Positions 34,027 through 44,885 of a stretch of 64,000 bases of DNA are shown here, piece by piece. The notes beneath the pieces were generated by a model. It did no database searches. It saw only the letters and a program-made list of their open reading frames with translations, and was not told the DNA's origin. Origin of the DNA: Engraulis encrasicolus. Lineage: Eukaryota; Chordata; Actinopteri; Clupeiformes; Engraulidae. The stretch's first letter is position 1. The number at the start of each line of letters is the position of its first letter. The position numbers and the translations under genes were made by a program. Where the stretch lies: NCBI RefSeq assembly GCF_034702125.1, contig NC_085857.1, positions 52,693,934 through 52,757,933 of the forward strand, in the 5' to 3' direction.

Positions 34027-34790
34027 GTAGGCCTGAAAAACTTTTTGTCAGAAATCTAATGTGAAAAGTTTGGCAGATCAATAGTCTTTTTTCAGCAGTC
34101 AACTGTGTATGTGTAATTCAATCATTTTCTGACAACAATCCTTAGGATATTGTCTATAGGAAATTTACATCTTTCTGTTGCCAACCTTTGTACTCACGTC
34201 TGTAGATAGGAGATAGGACAGAATTTCACTGAAAATAGGTTATCTTTATTGATAATTATGGTCTTACAGTATTGAGAAAAATGTTGAAAGTGTGCCCTTC
34301 TGAAAAACAGAGAACATTTTGAATTTTGGAGCACATTTGAGATGGCAACCAGCTGTTGAATCTTTTTCAATAGGCCTTCTGGTCTGTAATCCACTGTGAA
34401 AACCCTGAAATAGGCCTAATTTTCGCAGCCATAGACTCTGTATGTGCATTTCAATCATTATTTTCAGCACTTTCCTTTGGATATTGCAAGGTGGCCAACT
34501 TTATTTTCATTTCTTTTAGTTTAGTCAACCTTTGTAAACATGTATGTAAGGAAATAGGACAGAATAGTGCTGAAAGTAGTTAATCGTTCATGAATATCAC
34601 CTTATAGTACAATGTAATAATGCATGAAAACAAGTCATTTTGGAAAATAGCGGCCATATTGAATTCTGAGCAAAAATTGACGTGGCCCCATGTTTTAATT
34701 TCTTCCAATAGGGCTTCTGGTCAGTAATCCACAGAGAAAAGTGCGGTAGGACGAAAGGCCTAATTTTCCCAGCTGATGACCTGTCTATGC
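34027..34790. repeat. Diverged tandem units of about 350 bp
   Basis: Blocks starting near 34027, 34400 and 34745 share phrases such as TGTATGTG(C/T)A(A/T)TTCAATCATT, GGATATTG, GGA(G/A)ATAGGACAGAAT and GGCTTCTGGTC(A/T)GTAATCCAC. The repeat continues the right flank of the foldback element and stops where the DIRS-like fragment begins. Confidence 0.55.
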
Positions 34791-34971
34791 GAGTCCAGTA
34801 AGCCGAGCGCTTAGTGATTTTAGCGAGCGTCATTTCAGCACAGAATTCGCAGGTAGGACCGCCCGACAGCGCTGCCTCGCCGTGCTCTCTGCCGAGACAG
34901 ACAATGCAGCATCGGTGCCGGTCCCCTTTGTCCCTGCTGTGCGGCCACTCCGGGTACAGCAGCCTCGACAT
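34782..34971 (-). pseudogene. DIRS-type gag N-terminus (truncated)
   Basis: Reading leftward from ATG at 34971, the frame opens MSRLLYPEWPH and contains DRHRCCIVCLGREH...CEFCAEMTLAKI. This is the Cys/His pattern (H..C..CLG..H..A...C..C) common at the start of fish DIRS ORF1 proteins. It continues open a little upstream (to 35004), but the family start fits 34971. After TKRSAYW the similarity ends abruptly and the frame runs into unrelated repeat. It cannot encode a functional protein. Confidence 0.6.
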
Positions 34972-35480
34972 CCTAGACACACCAGAGAAACAGTTAACAA
35001 TCACAATCGGTCCGAATTCTAAAGAAAACTACCGAGTGAATGCTCCAGTTAGCTAACGTAGCAACAACTAGCAAGCAGAGCTAACAGAGGTAGCAAACTT
35101 GCAAGCTAGAAGCTAAGTAGCCAAATACAAAGAAACAAAAATCAACTCGTGGCACCCAAAGCCTGTGACCAGAGAAAATCAACTCACCGGCTTGAAAGAG
35201 TTGAAGCACACGGTTGAAATCGAATCTGAGATAAAGTCGTTAGTTTGCTTGACGGATCACTTCTATCGAAGTATTGAAAGAGGCAGAGGCTGCGTCATAC
35301 CCAGCTATTTATGCCCTAAGGGCGGGCCCAGGGGATGACTGACAGCCTCTCAGCCATTCGGCGTGAGTAGAAAGTGCTTCGATTGGATCCGTGCATACGT
35401 CACGTCCCATGTGTTAGATCGCAGTCCACTGCGATAGGGAACCATGCTGATGTTCAAAATTCACAGAGTCCGAGCTTTCC
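34787..35480 (-). mobile_element. 5' part of a DIRS-like retrotransposon
   Basis: On the minus strand, a TATA-like CATAAATAG (35302-35314 region) precedes a leader and then a short frame with a gag-type zinc-binding N-terminus. The leader contains a GTGAGTTGATTTT segment that could be a donor. The element is cut off about 60 codons into the first frame, at 34787, where the neighbouring tandem repeat starts. Confidence 0.55.
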
Positions 35481-36536
35481 CACGATGGACGATTTTTATT
35501 TACACCGCCATTTTGGAAGTTTTAGAAGATAAAATATAAAATACACCTAACCGGCTCCATCCTCCAGGTCTGTCCTACGCTGCGCGTTCTGCTTGTCCCC
35601 CCCTTCCCACTCCCCTCGCGCTTCTGCGAGTCTGTCCCTCGAGTCGCTTAACGTCGCAATGATTCTTCATTAAAAGTGTGACACACAAAGGACGGCCGGC
35701 TCTCCACTGCACTTTAATAAACAATGGAATCATCCGATGCAAGGCACGAGTTTGGAGTTTGTTACAACAGACGTGACCGCTGTAAAATAAAATCTTAACA
35801 GGCAATGCTTTGATCATGTCTTGTTAACTTTGTTGGCCACGAAGCATAGTGACCAAAACTTAGCAGCAACTTTGAAAAATGGTCAAGTCATCATCAGAAG
35901 AAAACGGCCGTCTTGTAAAACATGTGCTTGTGTGAAAAGGTAGGTAGGGACTTTGCAACGCTATTTAATGCCTACATATTACGTGAACAAAAATGTCTCT
36001 AATGTAGCTGCACTTGCAATATAGCCACACTTATTCGAGAAAACCTGATGCAGCCCGAGTCCAAATTGAATGCATCAGAAGTGAATTCGCCTTCTTGTTG
36101 GGTGCGTCACGTGTATATAATAGAATATATGCGCATGTACATTTCAGCTACCGTATTACCTGAAATATCTTGGAGGGCTGATATAACAGAAAAAAACTAG
36201 TAGGTAATTGAATCTTCTTTTCTCTACCTACCATTCAACCATGAGTGATTGGCTCTGTCCACCCACCAGTTTGAACTAAATAACTAAGAAATACGTTTTT
36301 TGGTTCAAAAATGTTCAAAAAGTTCAAAAATGTAAAAAATCCGATTTGGCAAAAAATAAATCCTAAAAAACGGAATTTGAGAAAAAATAAAACAGAATTT
36401 GAGAAAAATTAAAACGGATTTCATAGGGCCCTACTTGTGCCTGCTGCGGGTCGAGGCGCCGCGGGGCACCCGCGACGGCGCGCGGCGCCACGCACAATGA
36501 CAGGTTAAAAAAAGTTAGACACCCTAAAAAAAAATC
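35481..36536. other. Stretch without a recognisable gene, containing a GC-rich hairpin
   Basis: No coding feature is supported. The segment 36300-36435 has ATTTGAGAAAAA-type repeats ending ATTTCATAGGGCCCT, a typical single terminal motif of a fish hAT element whose partner end I could not find. At 36449-36500 there is a very GC-rich hairpin (GGCGCC and CGCGGG paired with CCCGCG). Confidence 0.4.
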
Positions 36537-37854
36537 CTGCACAGTAAAAAATATTCCCGTGATGTCACAGGGAATTACTGGCTACTAATTGCATTCATTT
36601 CACAGTAGTTTACTGTGGCCATCCTCACAGTTTACTGTGATCTTCTCACAGTAGTTTACTGTGGCCACACCACAGTAAGTTACTGTCACCCTACCCACAC
36701 TACCATGATCCCGCCCCTCCATTCATCACCACAAAAGAGGTAGCTACCATGTTATTGTGGCACCTCCCATTCCCCACCATGACTGAGACAACTGTGGCAT
36801 GGAACCAGTCCATCACACTGCTCTACTGAATTGATAGACCGAATTATCCATAACCACAGAGAAACTCTGCAATAAGTATCTGCAATATGTGCAATATCAT
36901 CATTTGATAGTTATAGTCTCCTGGATGATAGTACATTAACCAGTGTGCATAGAATACTCTGGTTGAGCATAATTAGACAAACCTGAAATTTCTTGATCAA
37001 GTAAGCAACACTCCAAAAAGGATACCTGCTACCATAATACTCACTACCAACTAAATAGCTAGCCAGCCAACAAACCAGTCCACCGGCCAACCAAAAGAGT
37101 CAGTTGTCAGCTAGCCAGCCAAAGAGCCGGCTAACCAACTAACACTCATTTAGTCAGCCAACTAACCAACAAACAAGTCAGCTGTATGGCTAGCCAGCTA
37201 ACAAACCAGCCATCCAGTCAACCAAAAGAGTCAGTTAGTCAGCCAACCAGCTGGCCAACAAACAGTCAGTTGGTCGGTCAGTTAGCTCACTAACCAACAA
37301 GCCGGACAGAGAGCCAGCGAACCAGTCATTTAGGCAAGCAACTCAAGCATTGTGACAGTCTGAGTTTATATAGAGGTGAAAGTTAACCATGTGACCAGAG
37401 TAATCAGGCATGTTGCAGCTGCAGGTAGTAATTCAATGAACTTGTAACAGTCCTATGTACTCAAGTGAGGTCAGGTACTAATTGACAGATTGATTGGGCA
37501 CTACCATTGTTCCTGGTTGATGGTAGGCAATGTCAATCATGTCATGCAGCATTTGACTTTCAATTGTGCAATGGCACTTCACAAGATAGACTAATTTTGT
37601 TTACTAGGTGGCAATATTCTGATTTAAAATTGGATGCTGGAGTTTTGGCGTGCACATCCAAGACAAAGGCATTAGCAGGTGCCAACTTAAGAACGTGTTT
37701 GTGTAGCACATTGGTTGCAACTTAATTTATTGGAAGCAGAACCAGCAACATTTCCAATCATAGACCTTCTTCTAATTAGGCCTGGCAATTAGTAATTACA
37801 ATCAATCATGGCCAGGAGCAACCCAAAGTGACATACAGATATGCAACATTGGTT

Positions 37855-37955
37855 ACTGTCCCTCGGGTAATGTCGCGTTAGGAGGGATTAGAACCTGCAA
37901 CTCTCTGATCTTAAGTCCACCTCCCTAACCATTAGGCCAAGGTAGCCACATAGTG
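37855..37955 (-). repeat. tRNA-derived SINE-like head, copy 1
   Basis: On the minus strand the sequence has an A-box-like TGGCCTAATGGTTAG, a GACTTAAGATC anticodon-loop-like part as in tRNA-Leu(TAA), and a B-box-like GGTTCTAATCCC. It does not fold as an intact tRNA, so it is a tRNA-derived repeat, not a tRNA gene. Confidence 0.6.
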
Positions 37956-38214
37956 CACCCAATAATGGCCTAGAGCCAGTAAACACCTGTTATAACAGCA
38001 CAGTAGTTAACTGTGATATGACGAAAAGTCTCTCTGGATTTCACAGTAACAAATTATGGCAGACTATCACAGTATGTTACTGTGAAATGAATGCAATTAG
38101 TAGCCAGTAACTCCCTGTGAGTTCACAGTAAGATATTGTTACACACTTGAAGTGGGCGAAAGTTCAATGGGAAGGCATGTCAGTTGGTGATATACAAATA
38201 TACAATAATGGTTG

Positions 38215-38315
38215 CTGTCCCCAGGGCAATGTAGGGTTTAGAGGGATTTGAACCTGCAACTCACTGAACTTAAGTCCACCTCCCTAACCATTAGGCCAAG
38301 GCTGCCATATAGCAC
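38215..38315 (-). repeat. tRNA-derived SINE-like head, copy 2
   Basis: Same arrangement as the copy about 360 bases to the left: A-box-like TTGGCCTAATGGTTAG, GACTTAAGTTC and a B-box-like GGTTCAAATCCC on the minus strand. Confidence 0.6.
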
Positions 38316-38675
38316 AATCTGGGCCTTCAGACACTTCATTGACATTTACAGCAAACTACTTAGTCATCAACTTCTTGTTTGCTACATGTCTTCCCATGCT
38401 TGGTCATCTCCTTTTTTCTCACTTCCTCATGTCAATATGTACAACCTGAGGGGGAGGGGCTTAGGACATACGGGCTTCAGATCGTGTCCCATCATGCAAT
38501 GCACATATGGAGAGCCATTTATCTAGAAGGAATATCTTAAGTGTGCTTCAAAATATTACTCCTTGTTATATTCTGTGTTTATTGTAGGGGTTGTACTATT
38601 TAAAGTGGTACACAAGAAAAATGACCATATTCCCACTGTCATGAAGATGGTCATGTATATCTCCCAATATATATA

Positions 38676-39127
38676 CCGTATATTACCAAATAAACGCCCT
38701 TGGGCAAATAACCGCCCATGTCCTAATAGCCGCCCAGGGTCTGACCCCATTTTGTGAATTAACCGCCTCTTCCGAATAACCGCCTATGTCCAAATAGCCG
38801 CCCACCGGCTGTTATTTGGATAATTTAGATTAACATAATATTGATTTCATTAAGCCCAATTTATAAGCTACTAGGAAAAGCAAAGGTGCAGTAATTCTGG
38901 TAATTACGGTAACAGCACACACGCGGAGTACAATAGCTTTTACATTTAATTTTTTTTGTACAAAAAATACTGGACAGTAACCATTGTAACCAAATAATGG
39001 CCTGGTGCAGGCTGGTGCAAAAATAAATAAGAGCCTTGTGCAAATAACCGCCTGCTTCTTTTAAACGCCCGGTCTCCAAATCGATTTTGTGAAATAAACG
39101 CCCGGGCTACTATTTGGTAATATACGG
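38676..39127. mobile_element. MITE with CCGTATATTACCAAATA termini
   Basis: A 452-bp element bounded by TA on both sides, with 17-bp TIRs CCGTATATTACCAAATA and the exact complement. The interior repeats AAATAACCGCC(T/C) and AATAGCCGCCC many times in both halves. TA target suggests a Tc1/mariner-type mover. Confidence 0.8.
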
Positions 39128-39995
39128 TAAGCTCATTCTTCTGTTACTTGACAGAGAGTGGGGATAAAGTAGTCAACTGATGATGGGTATATACATGTAA
39201 ACCACAAAACATTAAGAATGAAATAATTTGCTGAAAATGTCAATGAAAGGTGTGATTGTAGTGAAGAGCCCAACCTGTCTATGACTGAAGTTGTGCCCCA
39301 ATGCACTAATAATTCAATAGATACTCCACCCACACAGTAGTTTACTGTGATGTTTCCTAGTTTATCACTTTGGCATGCTGGTTATCCTTGAAGATCACAG
39401 TAAAATACTGTGATGTGCAAGTTAAGTGAGAAATGGCAAGTGATACAATGATTTCAGAGTAATTTGCTGTGTGCCGTGTGAACATCACTGTAGCATAGTG
39501 TACCAGAACATCAGAGTAATTAACTGTGAGATTTCACAGTAAATTACTCTGAAATCACAGTAATTTTTTACTGTGTGCCTAAAAGCCTGATCTCAACTGT
39601 CACTTTCTCTCAACATTCTATTCCTTAAGAGTAGCTGCACTACCAGTTCTAGTAGCCTGGGGACTCCCATACTGCCTTTAGTTCTACACAATCGTTTCGA
39701 TCTGAAAGACAGTATGGCGAGGATGACTCATAACGTACAAGATCATGGGATCTGTGTCATAATGGCCAAGCATTCCGACCTTAACAGTTTCTCTGCCCAA
39801 TCAGAGAGCAGGGCAGTGTGTCATAATAGCCAAGTATTCCGGCCCCATACAGAATTTACAATAGGCAACTCCCCAGACCTAATCTCACTTGTGATTAGGT
39901 CTGGTGTTAACCAGGCAAGCAGTCTATTGTTCAGCTCTTCAATGCAATCTGATATTGTCTTGCTGGAATACTTTTGGCAGGCAGCTGCTTGGCCC

Positions 39996-40386
39996 AATGG
40001 TGAAGGTGCTAGATTAGAGATATGGAGGTTGGGAGTTCAAATCCCACTTGGACCCATGTTGATTTTCAAAATTATATCATATGCAGTGTTCCTTAGCCAA
40101 CTTCAAATACCATGTATGTCATTTAGTATCAATGGCAAAGGTGCTGGATTACAGATATGGAGGTTGGGAGTTCGAATCCCACTCGGACCCATGTTGATTT
40201 TCTAAAATGATTTCATATGCAGTGTTAGTCAACTTAAAATACCATGTATATCATTTAGTATCAATGGCAAAGGTGCTGGATTAGAGATATGGAGGTTGTG
40301 AGTTCGAATCCCACTCGGACCCATGTTGATTTTCAAAATTATATCATACAGTGTTCCTTAGCCAACTTAAAATACCATGTATGTAA
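39996..40386 (+). repeat. Three tandem 133-bp units carrying a tRNA-like B box
   Basis: Units start at 39996, 40131 and 40263. Each contains GATATGGAGGTTG(G/T)GAGTTC(A/G)AATCCCACT, whose GTTCGAATCCC matches the RNA polymerase III B-box consensus. An A-box-like TGGCCCAATGG precedes only the first unit. This looks like a tRNA-related sequence amplified in tandem. Confidence 0.7.
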
Positions 40387-40728
40387 ATTGTAAATGTAAA
40401 TCCCCAAAACGCGGAGCTAAAATACTTTCAAAATCTCTGAATCCAAGATAGCTGAATTGTTTGGCCCATAACTTCTGACTGGGTGGATGGATTTTTCCAA
40501 CATTTCTTGTAGCTTTGTTTTCTCAATAGTAGTTTGTTTTTAATTAAGGGATAGAGATATCAAAAATAAAACTGCTCATCTCTGCCCGATAAGACAAGCC
40601 CTCTTCCAGCATTTTCTGTGAGAATGCAGTCTAGTTGTGTACTTAGATACTGCTGCATATTAATAATTAATTGTCATATTATATATTCAACATGTAACAA
40701 AACCTATTTGCATATTTGTATTTCACAG
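40387..40728. other. Intron or spacer before the AIG1 array
   Basis: AT-rich sequence without a recognisable element; it ends in TTGTATTTCACAG, the acceptor of the next AIG1-like exon. Confidence 0.4.
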
Positions 40729-41421
40729 GTCAATTACCTTCACAGTGTGAGCTCAGCTCAGAATTGTGCTGCTGGGATACAGGCAGTCTGGAAAAAGTTC
40801 ATCAGGAAACACCATCCTGGGCAGAAAGGAGTTTGAGCTGAAGACAACAGCTCGTTCTGTGAAGAGACAGGGAGAAGTAGCAGGCAGACATATCACTGTA
40901 GTTGAAGCTCCTGGATGGTGGGCGTATGAAAACCTCACAACTGAGCTCACTAAACAGGAGACTTTGTTCAGTGTATGTCTATGTCCTCCAGGACCACATA
41001 TATTCCTACTTAATGTTCCTGTACCTCTTGCTGTAACACAAGAATACATAGAGAACATTATGGAACATGTTGATCACCTAAATGGGGGAGCGTTGAGTCA
41101 CACCATGGTGCTGTTTACAAATGGAGACCTGCTGGGAGACACACCCATTGANCTGTACATAGAGAGTGAAGGGGCCCTGCAACTTCTAGTAGAGATATGT
41201 GGAAACAGATATCATGCCCTCAACAATATGGGCAAAGGTGACAGTCAACAAGTCCCAAAGCTTCTGGAGAAGATGGAGGAGATGGTCAGTGGAAACAGGG
41301 GGTGTCACTTTGAGATGGACAGGAAGAGACTGGAGGAAGTGATGAAGAGGAGAGAGGAAGATGGCCACTGCAAGACTGAAGAAGGTGGAGGAACAAAGGC
41401 AGCATTTACAGTCACTGAAGG
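40729..41421 (+). pseudogene. AIG1/GIMAP exon 4, decayed by two frame changes
   Basis: Clearly homologous to the exons that follow: P-loop GYRQSGKSSSGN, VKRQGEVAGRH, G3 changed to EAPGWW, FTNGDLLGDTPI and CGNRYHALNN. Compared with them, the first 30 bases after the canonical acceptor (40728) are out of frame with the domain. An 8-base deletion near 41358 also removes part of the EDEERA coding segment and shifts the end, so the donor at 41422 is reached in the wrong phase. The two shifts cancel in length (693 bases), but the frame from the acceptor meets a stop near 40838. A weak alternative acceptor (GAG ending 40751) would cure only the first problem. Base 41152 is an unresolved N within a codon that is GAG in the sister exons. 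Confidence 0.75.
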
Positions 41422-41543
41422 GTGAGTTCTTCCACATTTTCAATTTTAATTTTAGAAAAACAGTATTGATTATTTTAAATGTTATGAAATGCTGTGAACA
41501 TCTTTAATGTAAATAATAATCTGTATAATATAATGCTCTACTG

Positions 41544-41964
41544 CAGTGGTCCCCAAGCCTTTTCAGCAGGGACTCCCTTTTGGGCTTCAGAATATTTTTT
41601 CTACCCCCCAACCACCCCCCCCCCCTCCCCCCTCTTAACCTAGCTGAGGATTTCTAGCAATATTATCAGACAAATTATTAATGAAAAATCTAGCAATATT
41701 AATGCCTTAGCAATTTTTTTATCCATTAATATTGCTAGATTTTCCATGAATAATTTGTCTGCTAATACTGAAAGAAAACTACAGGACAGCAAATACATCT
41801 GTTAACCATGAAAGTGAATACTGTTACCAACCAAATTATGGAATTATGTTAGCTGCTAACCTGTGGATTTCCTGTTTTTATGCAAAGTGGCTTTTGTCCG
41901 TGACCCCTCTTCAGTACCTCAGCAACCCCTTTGGGGGTCCCGACTCCTAGTTTGGGAACCACTG
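41544..41964. mobile_element. hAT MITE, array copy 1
   Basis: Starts CAGTGGTCCCCAAGCC and ends GTTTGGGAACCACTG; flanks CTCTACTG and CTTTACTG (7 of 8). It is one of five copies, each at the same place in the AIG1 array introns. A C-rich tract and an ATTAATATTGCTAGATTTTC palindrome lie inside. Confidence 0.85.
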
Positions 41965-42100
41965 CTTTACTGTACAGATCAGCTACCTGTTTAAGATACC
42001 ATCACATGACCATTATGATTATAGCATGATTATTTTTCTTAAATGAAAAAACATTTACATTTTTGTTTCTTTTTATTTGTTTCATATTCCTGTTTAACAG

Positions 42101-42805
42101 GACAACTACCGCCTCAACTACAGTTCAGAATTGTGCTGCTGGGAAACCGACAGTCTGGAAAAAGTTCATCAGGAAACACCATCCTGGGCAGAGAAGAGTT
42201 TGACCTGAACAGAAGAACAGCTCAGTGTGTGAAGAGACAGGGAGAGGTAGCAGGCAGACAGCTCACTGTAGTGGAGGCACCTGGATGGTGGAAGAATTAT
42301 AACCTCAAAGGCACAACTGAGCTCACTAAACAGGAGATTGTGCTCAGCGCGTCTCTGTGTCCACCAGGACCCCACATCTTCCTACTGCATGTAGATGTAA
42401 CTGTTGATGTTACACCAGAATACATAGAGAACATGATAGAACAAGTTAATCATTTAAGTGAGGGAGTGTGGAGTTACACCATGGTGCTGTTTACCAATGG
42501 AGGCTGGCTGGGAGACACATCCATTGAGCTGCACATAGAGAGTGAAGGGGCCCTGCAGTCTCTAGTGGAGAAATGTGGGAACAGATATCATGTCCTCAAC
42601 AACATGGACAAAGGTGACAAAACACAGATCACAGAGCTGCTGGAGAAGATGGAGGAGAATATCTGTGGAAACGGGGGCCGTCACTATGAGATGGACAGGA
42701 AGAGACTGGAGGAAGTGATGAAGAGGAGAGAGGAAGATGAGGAGCGAGCCACTGCAAGACAGAAGAAGGTGGAGGAGCAAAGGGAGCATTTACAGTCACT
42801 GAAGG
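42101..42805 (+). CDS. AIG1/GIMAP GTPase domain exon 5
   Basis: Complete AIG1 domain of about 235 residues. P-loop GNRQSGKSSSGN, ILGREEFDLN, VKRQGEVAGRQ, G3 as EAPGWW, then LCPPGPHIFLLHV, FTNGGWLGDTSIELHIE and CGNRYHVLNN. The tail is DRKRLEEVMKRREEDEERA followed by QKKVEEQREHLQ, a likely coiled coil. The Asp of G3 is Glu and the Thr is Ala. The acceptor TGTTTAACAG ends at 42100 and the donor GAAGG|GTGAGT is at 42805/42806; both are phase 1. The first ATG in frame (42043) lies in the intron. It opens a repeating unit whose intron carries the hAT MITE. Confidence 0.88.
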
Positions 42806-42932
42806 GTGAGTTCTTCCATTTCCATTTTCAATTTTAAATTTAGAAAAACAGTATTGATTACTTTAAAATGTTATGAGATGCTGTGAGTGTCTTTAATGTG
42901 AATACTAATCTGTATAATATGATGCTTTACTG

Positions 42933-43359
42933 CAGTGGTCCCCAAACTATTTCAGCAGGGACCCCCTTTTGGACTTCAGAATAATTTCTCTACCCCCCAG
43001 CCACCCCCCCCCCCCCCCCCCACTATAGTCTTAACCTAGATGAGGATTTCTAGCAATATTATCAGACAAATTATCAATGACAAATCTAGCAATATTAATA
43101 CCTAAGCAATTTTTTATCCATTAATATTGCTAGATTTTCCATGAATAATTTGTCTGCTAATACTGAAAGAAAACTACAGGACAGCAAATACATCTATTAA
43201 CCATGACAGTGAATACTGTTACCAACCAAATTATGGAATTATGTTAGCTGCTAACCTGTGGATTTCCTGTTTTTATGCAAAGTGGCTTTTGTCCGTGACC
43301 CCTCTTCAGTACCTCAGCAACCCCTTTGGGGGTCCCAACTCCTAGTTTGGGAACCACTG
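42933..43359. mobile_element. hAT MITE, array copy 2, perfect 8-bp duplication
   Basis: CAGTGG...CCACTG ends flanked by CTTTACTG on both sides (42925-42932 and 43360-43367). The exact duplication shows the original insertion site of the element shared by all array introns. Confidence 0.9.
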
Positions 43360-43486
43360 CTTTACTGTAGATATCAGCTACATGTTTAAGATACCATCAC
43401 ATGACCATTAGGATTTTAATGATTCTTTTTTTCTAAAATGAAAAACATTCACGTTTTTGTTTCTTTTTTATAATCCTGTTTAACAG

Positions 43487-44188
43487 GGCAACTGTTGCCT
43501 CAAGAAGAGATCAGAATTGTGCTGCTGGGATACAGGCTGTCTGGAAAAAGTTCATCAGGAAACACCATCCTGGGCAGAGAGGAGTTTGACCTGAAGAGAA
43601 CAGCTCAGTGTGTGAAGAGACAGGGAGAAGTAGCAGGCAGACAGCTCACTGTAGTGGAGGCACCTGCATGGAAGATGGATGAAAACCTCCAAGACACTCC
43701 TGAGCTCACTAAACAGGAGATCGTGCTAAGTGTGTCTGTGTGTCCTCCGGGACCCCACATGTTCCTACTGCATGTAGATGTAGCTGATGATGTTACACCA
43801 GACGACATAGACAACATGATAGAACATGTTGACCATCTAGGTGAGGGAGTGTGGAGTCACACCATGGTGCTGTTTACCTTTGGAGTCTGGCTGGCAGACA
43901 CACCCATTGAGCTGCACATAGAGAGTGAAGAGGCCCTGCAGTCTCTAGTAGAGAAATGTGGGAACAGATATCATGTCCTCAACAACATAGACAAAGGTGA
44001 CAGAAAACAGATCACAGAGCTGCTGGAGAAGATGGAGGAGATTATCTGTGGAAACAGGGGCCATCACTTTGAGATGGACAGGAAGAGACTGGAGGAAGTG
44101 ATGAAGAGGAGAGAGGAAGATGAAGAGCGAGCCACTGCAAGACGGATGAAGGTGGAGGAGCAAAGGCAGCATTTACGGCCACTGAAGG
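43487..44188 (+). CDS. AIG1/GIMAP GTPase domain exon 6
   Basis: Complete AIG1 domain. P-loop GYRLSGKSSSGN, G3 changed to EAPAW (Asp, Thr and Gly all replaced), VCPPGPHMFLLHV, FTFGVWLADTPIELHIE and CGNRYHVLNN, then the charged helix DRKRLEEVMKRREEDEERA and RRMKVEEQRQHL. The FTFGVWL sequence has lost the GD pair seen in sister exons at the G4 position. The acceptor TTTAACAG ends at 43486 and the donor GAAGG|GTGAGT is at 44188/44189, phase 1 on both sides. Its 5' half is nearly identical to that of exon 8 (46253), including the intron before it, so it comes from a recent duplication or conversion. Confidence 0.88.
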
Positions 44189-44314
44189 GTGAGTTCCTCC
44201 ATTTCCATTTTCAATTTTAATTTGAGAAAAACAGTATTGATTATTTAAAAATGTTATGAGATGCTGTGAACATCTTTAATGTAAATACTAATCTGTATAA
44301 TATGATGCTTTACT

Positions 44315-44385
44315 GCAGTGGTTCCCAAACCTTTTCAGCTGGGACCCCCTTTTGAACTTGTGAATATTTTCTCTACCCCCCAACC

Positions 44386-44421
<36 letters not shown>

Positions 44422-44750
44422 TTAACCTAGCAATGAATTTCGAACAATATTAGCAGACAAATTATCAATGAGAGATCCAGCAATATTAATGCCCAAGCAA
44501 TTTTTTGTCCATTAATGTTACTAGATTTTCCATGAATAATTTGTCTGCTAATACTGAAAGAAAACTACAGGACAGCAAATACATCTATTAACCATAAAAG
44601 TGAATACTGTTACCAACCAAATTATGGAATTATGTTAGCTGCTAACCTGTGGATTTCCTGTTTTTATGCAAAGTTCCTTTTGTCCGTGACCCCCCTTCAG
44701 TACCTCAGCAACCCCTTTGGGGGTCCCGACTCCTAGTTTGGGAACCACTG
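44315..44750. mobile_element. hAT MITE, array copy 3
   Basis: Same ends (CAGTGGTTCCCAAAC and GTTTGGGAACCACTG) and CTTTACTG flanks as its sisters. Its C-tract (about 44387-44420) is the longest of the five. Confidence 0.88.
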
Positions 44751-44885
44751 CTTTACTGTACAGATCAGCTACCTGTTTAAGATACCATCACATGACCATT
44801 AGGATTATAATATGATATATTTTTTCTGAAATGAAAAACATATATTTTTGTTTCTTTTTATTTTCGTCATAATCCTGTTTAACAG

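Larger units (their letters stand above)
36538..39576. mobile_element. Inverted-repeat element rich in CACAGTAA motifs, relative of 18653-22465
   Basis: The left end CACAGTAAAAAATATTCCC pairs with the right end (reverse complement CACAGTAAAAAATTACTGTG). An inner pair (36560-36625 against 38065-38130, sharing GGCTACTAATTGCATTCATT) marks another boundary, so this may be two related elements. The interior 36700-37510 is similar to 19150-19950. A degenerate CAGCCAAC/CTAACCAA low-complexity zone lies at 37052-37340. No coding capacity. Confidence 0.5.

Noticed and set aside
37855..38315. Functional tRNA genes on the minus strand
   Set aside because: A- and B-box-like words are present, but the acceptor and D/T stems do not pair, and the two copies are embedded in repeats; tRNA-derived repeats fit better.
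39996..40386. CRISPR-like array
   Set aside because: The 133-bp units are contiguous near-identical repeats, not short repeats with unique spacers, and the genome is eukaryotic.
40618..40836. Alternative-frame peptides such as YLHSVSSAQNCAAGIQAVWKK at several AIG1 exons
   Set aside because: They are shadows of the P-loop coding region read in another frame and recur only because the exons are homologous.
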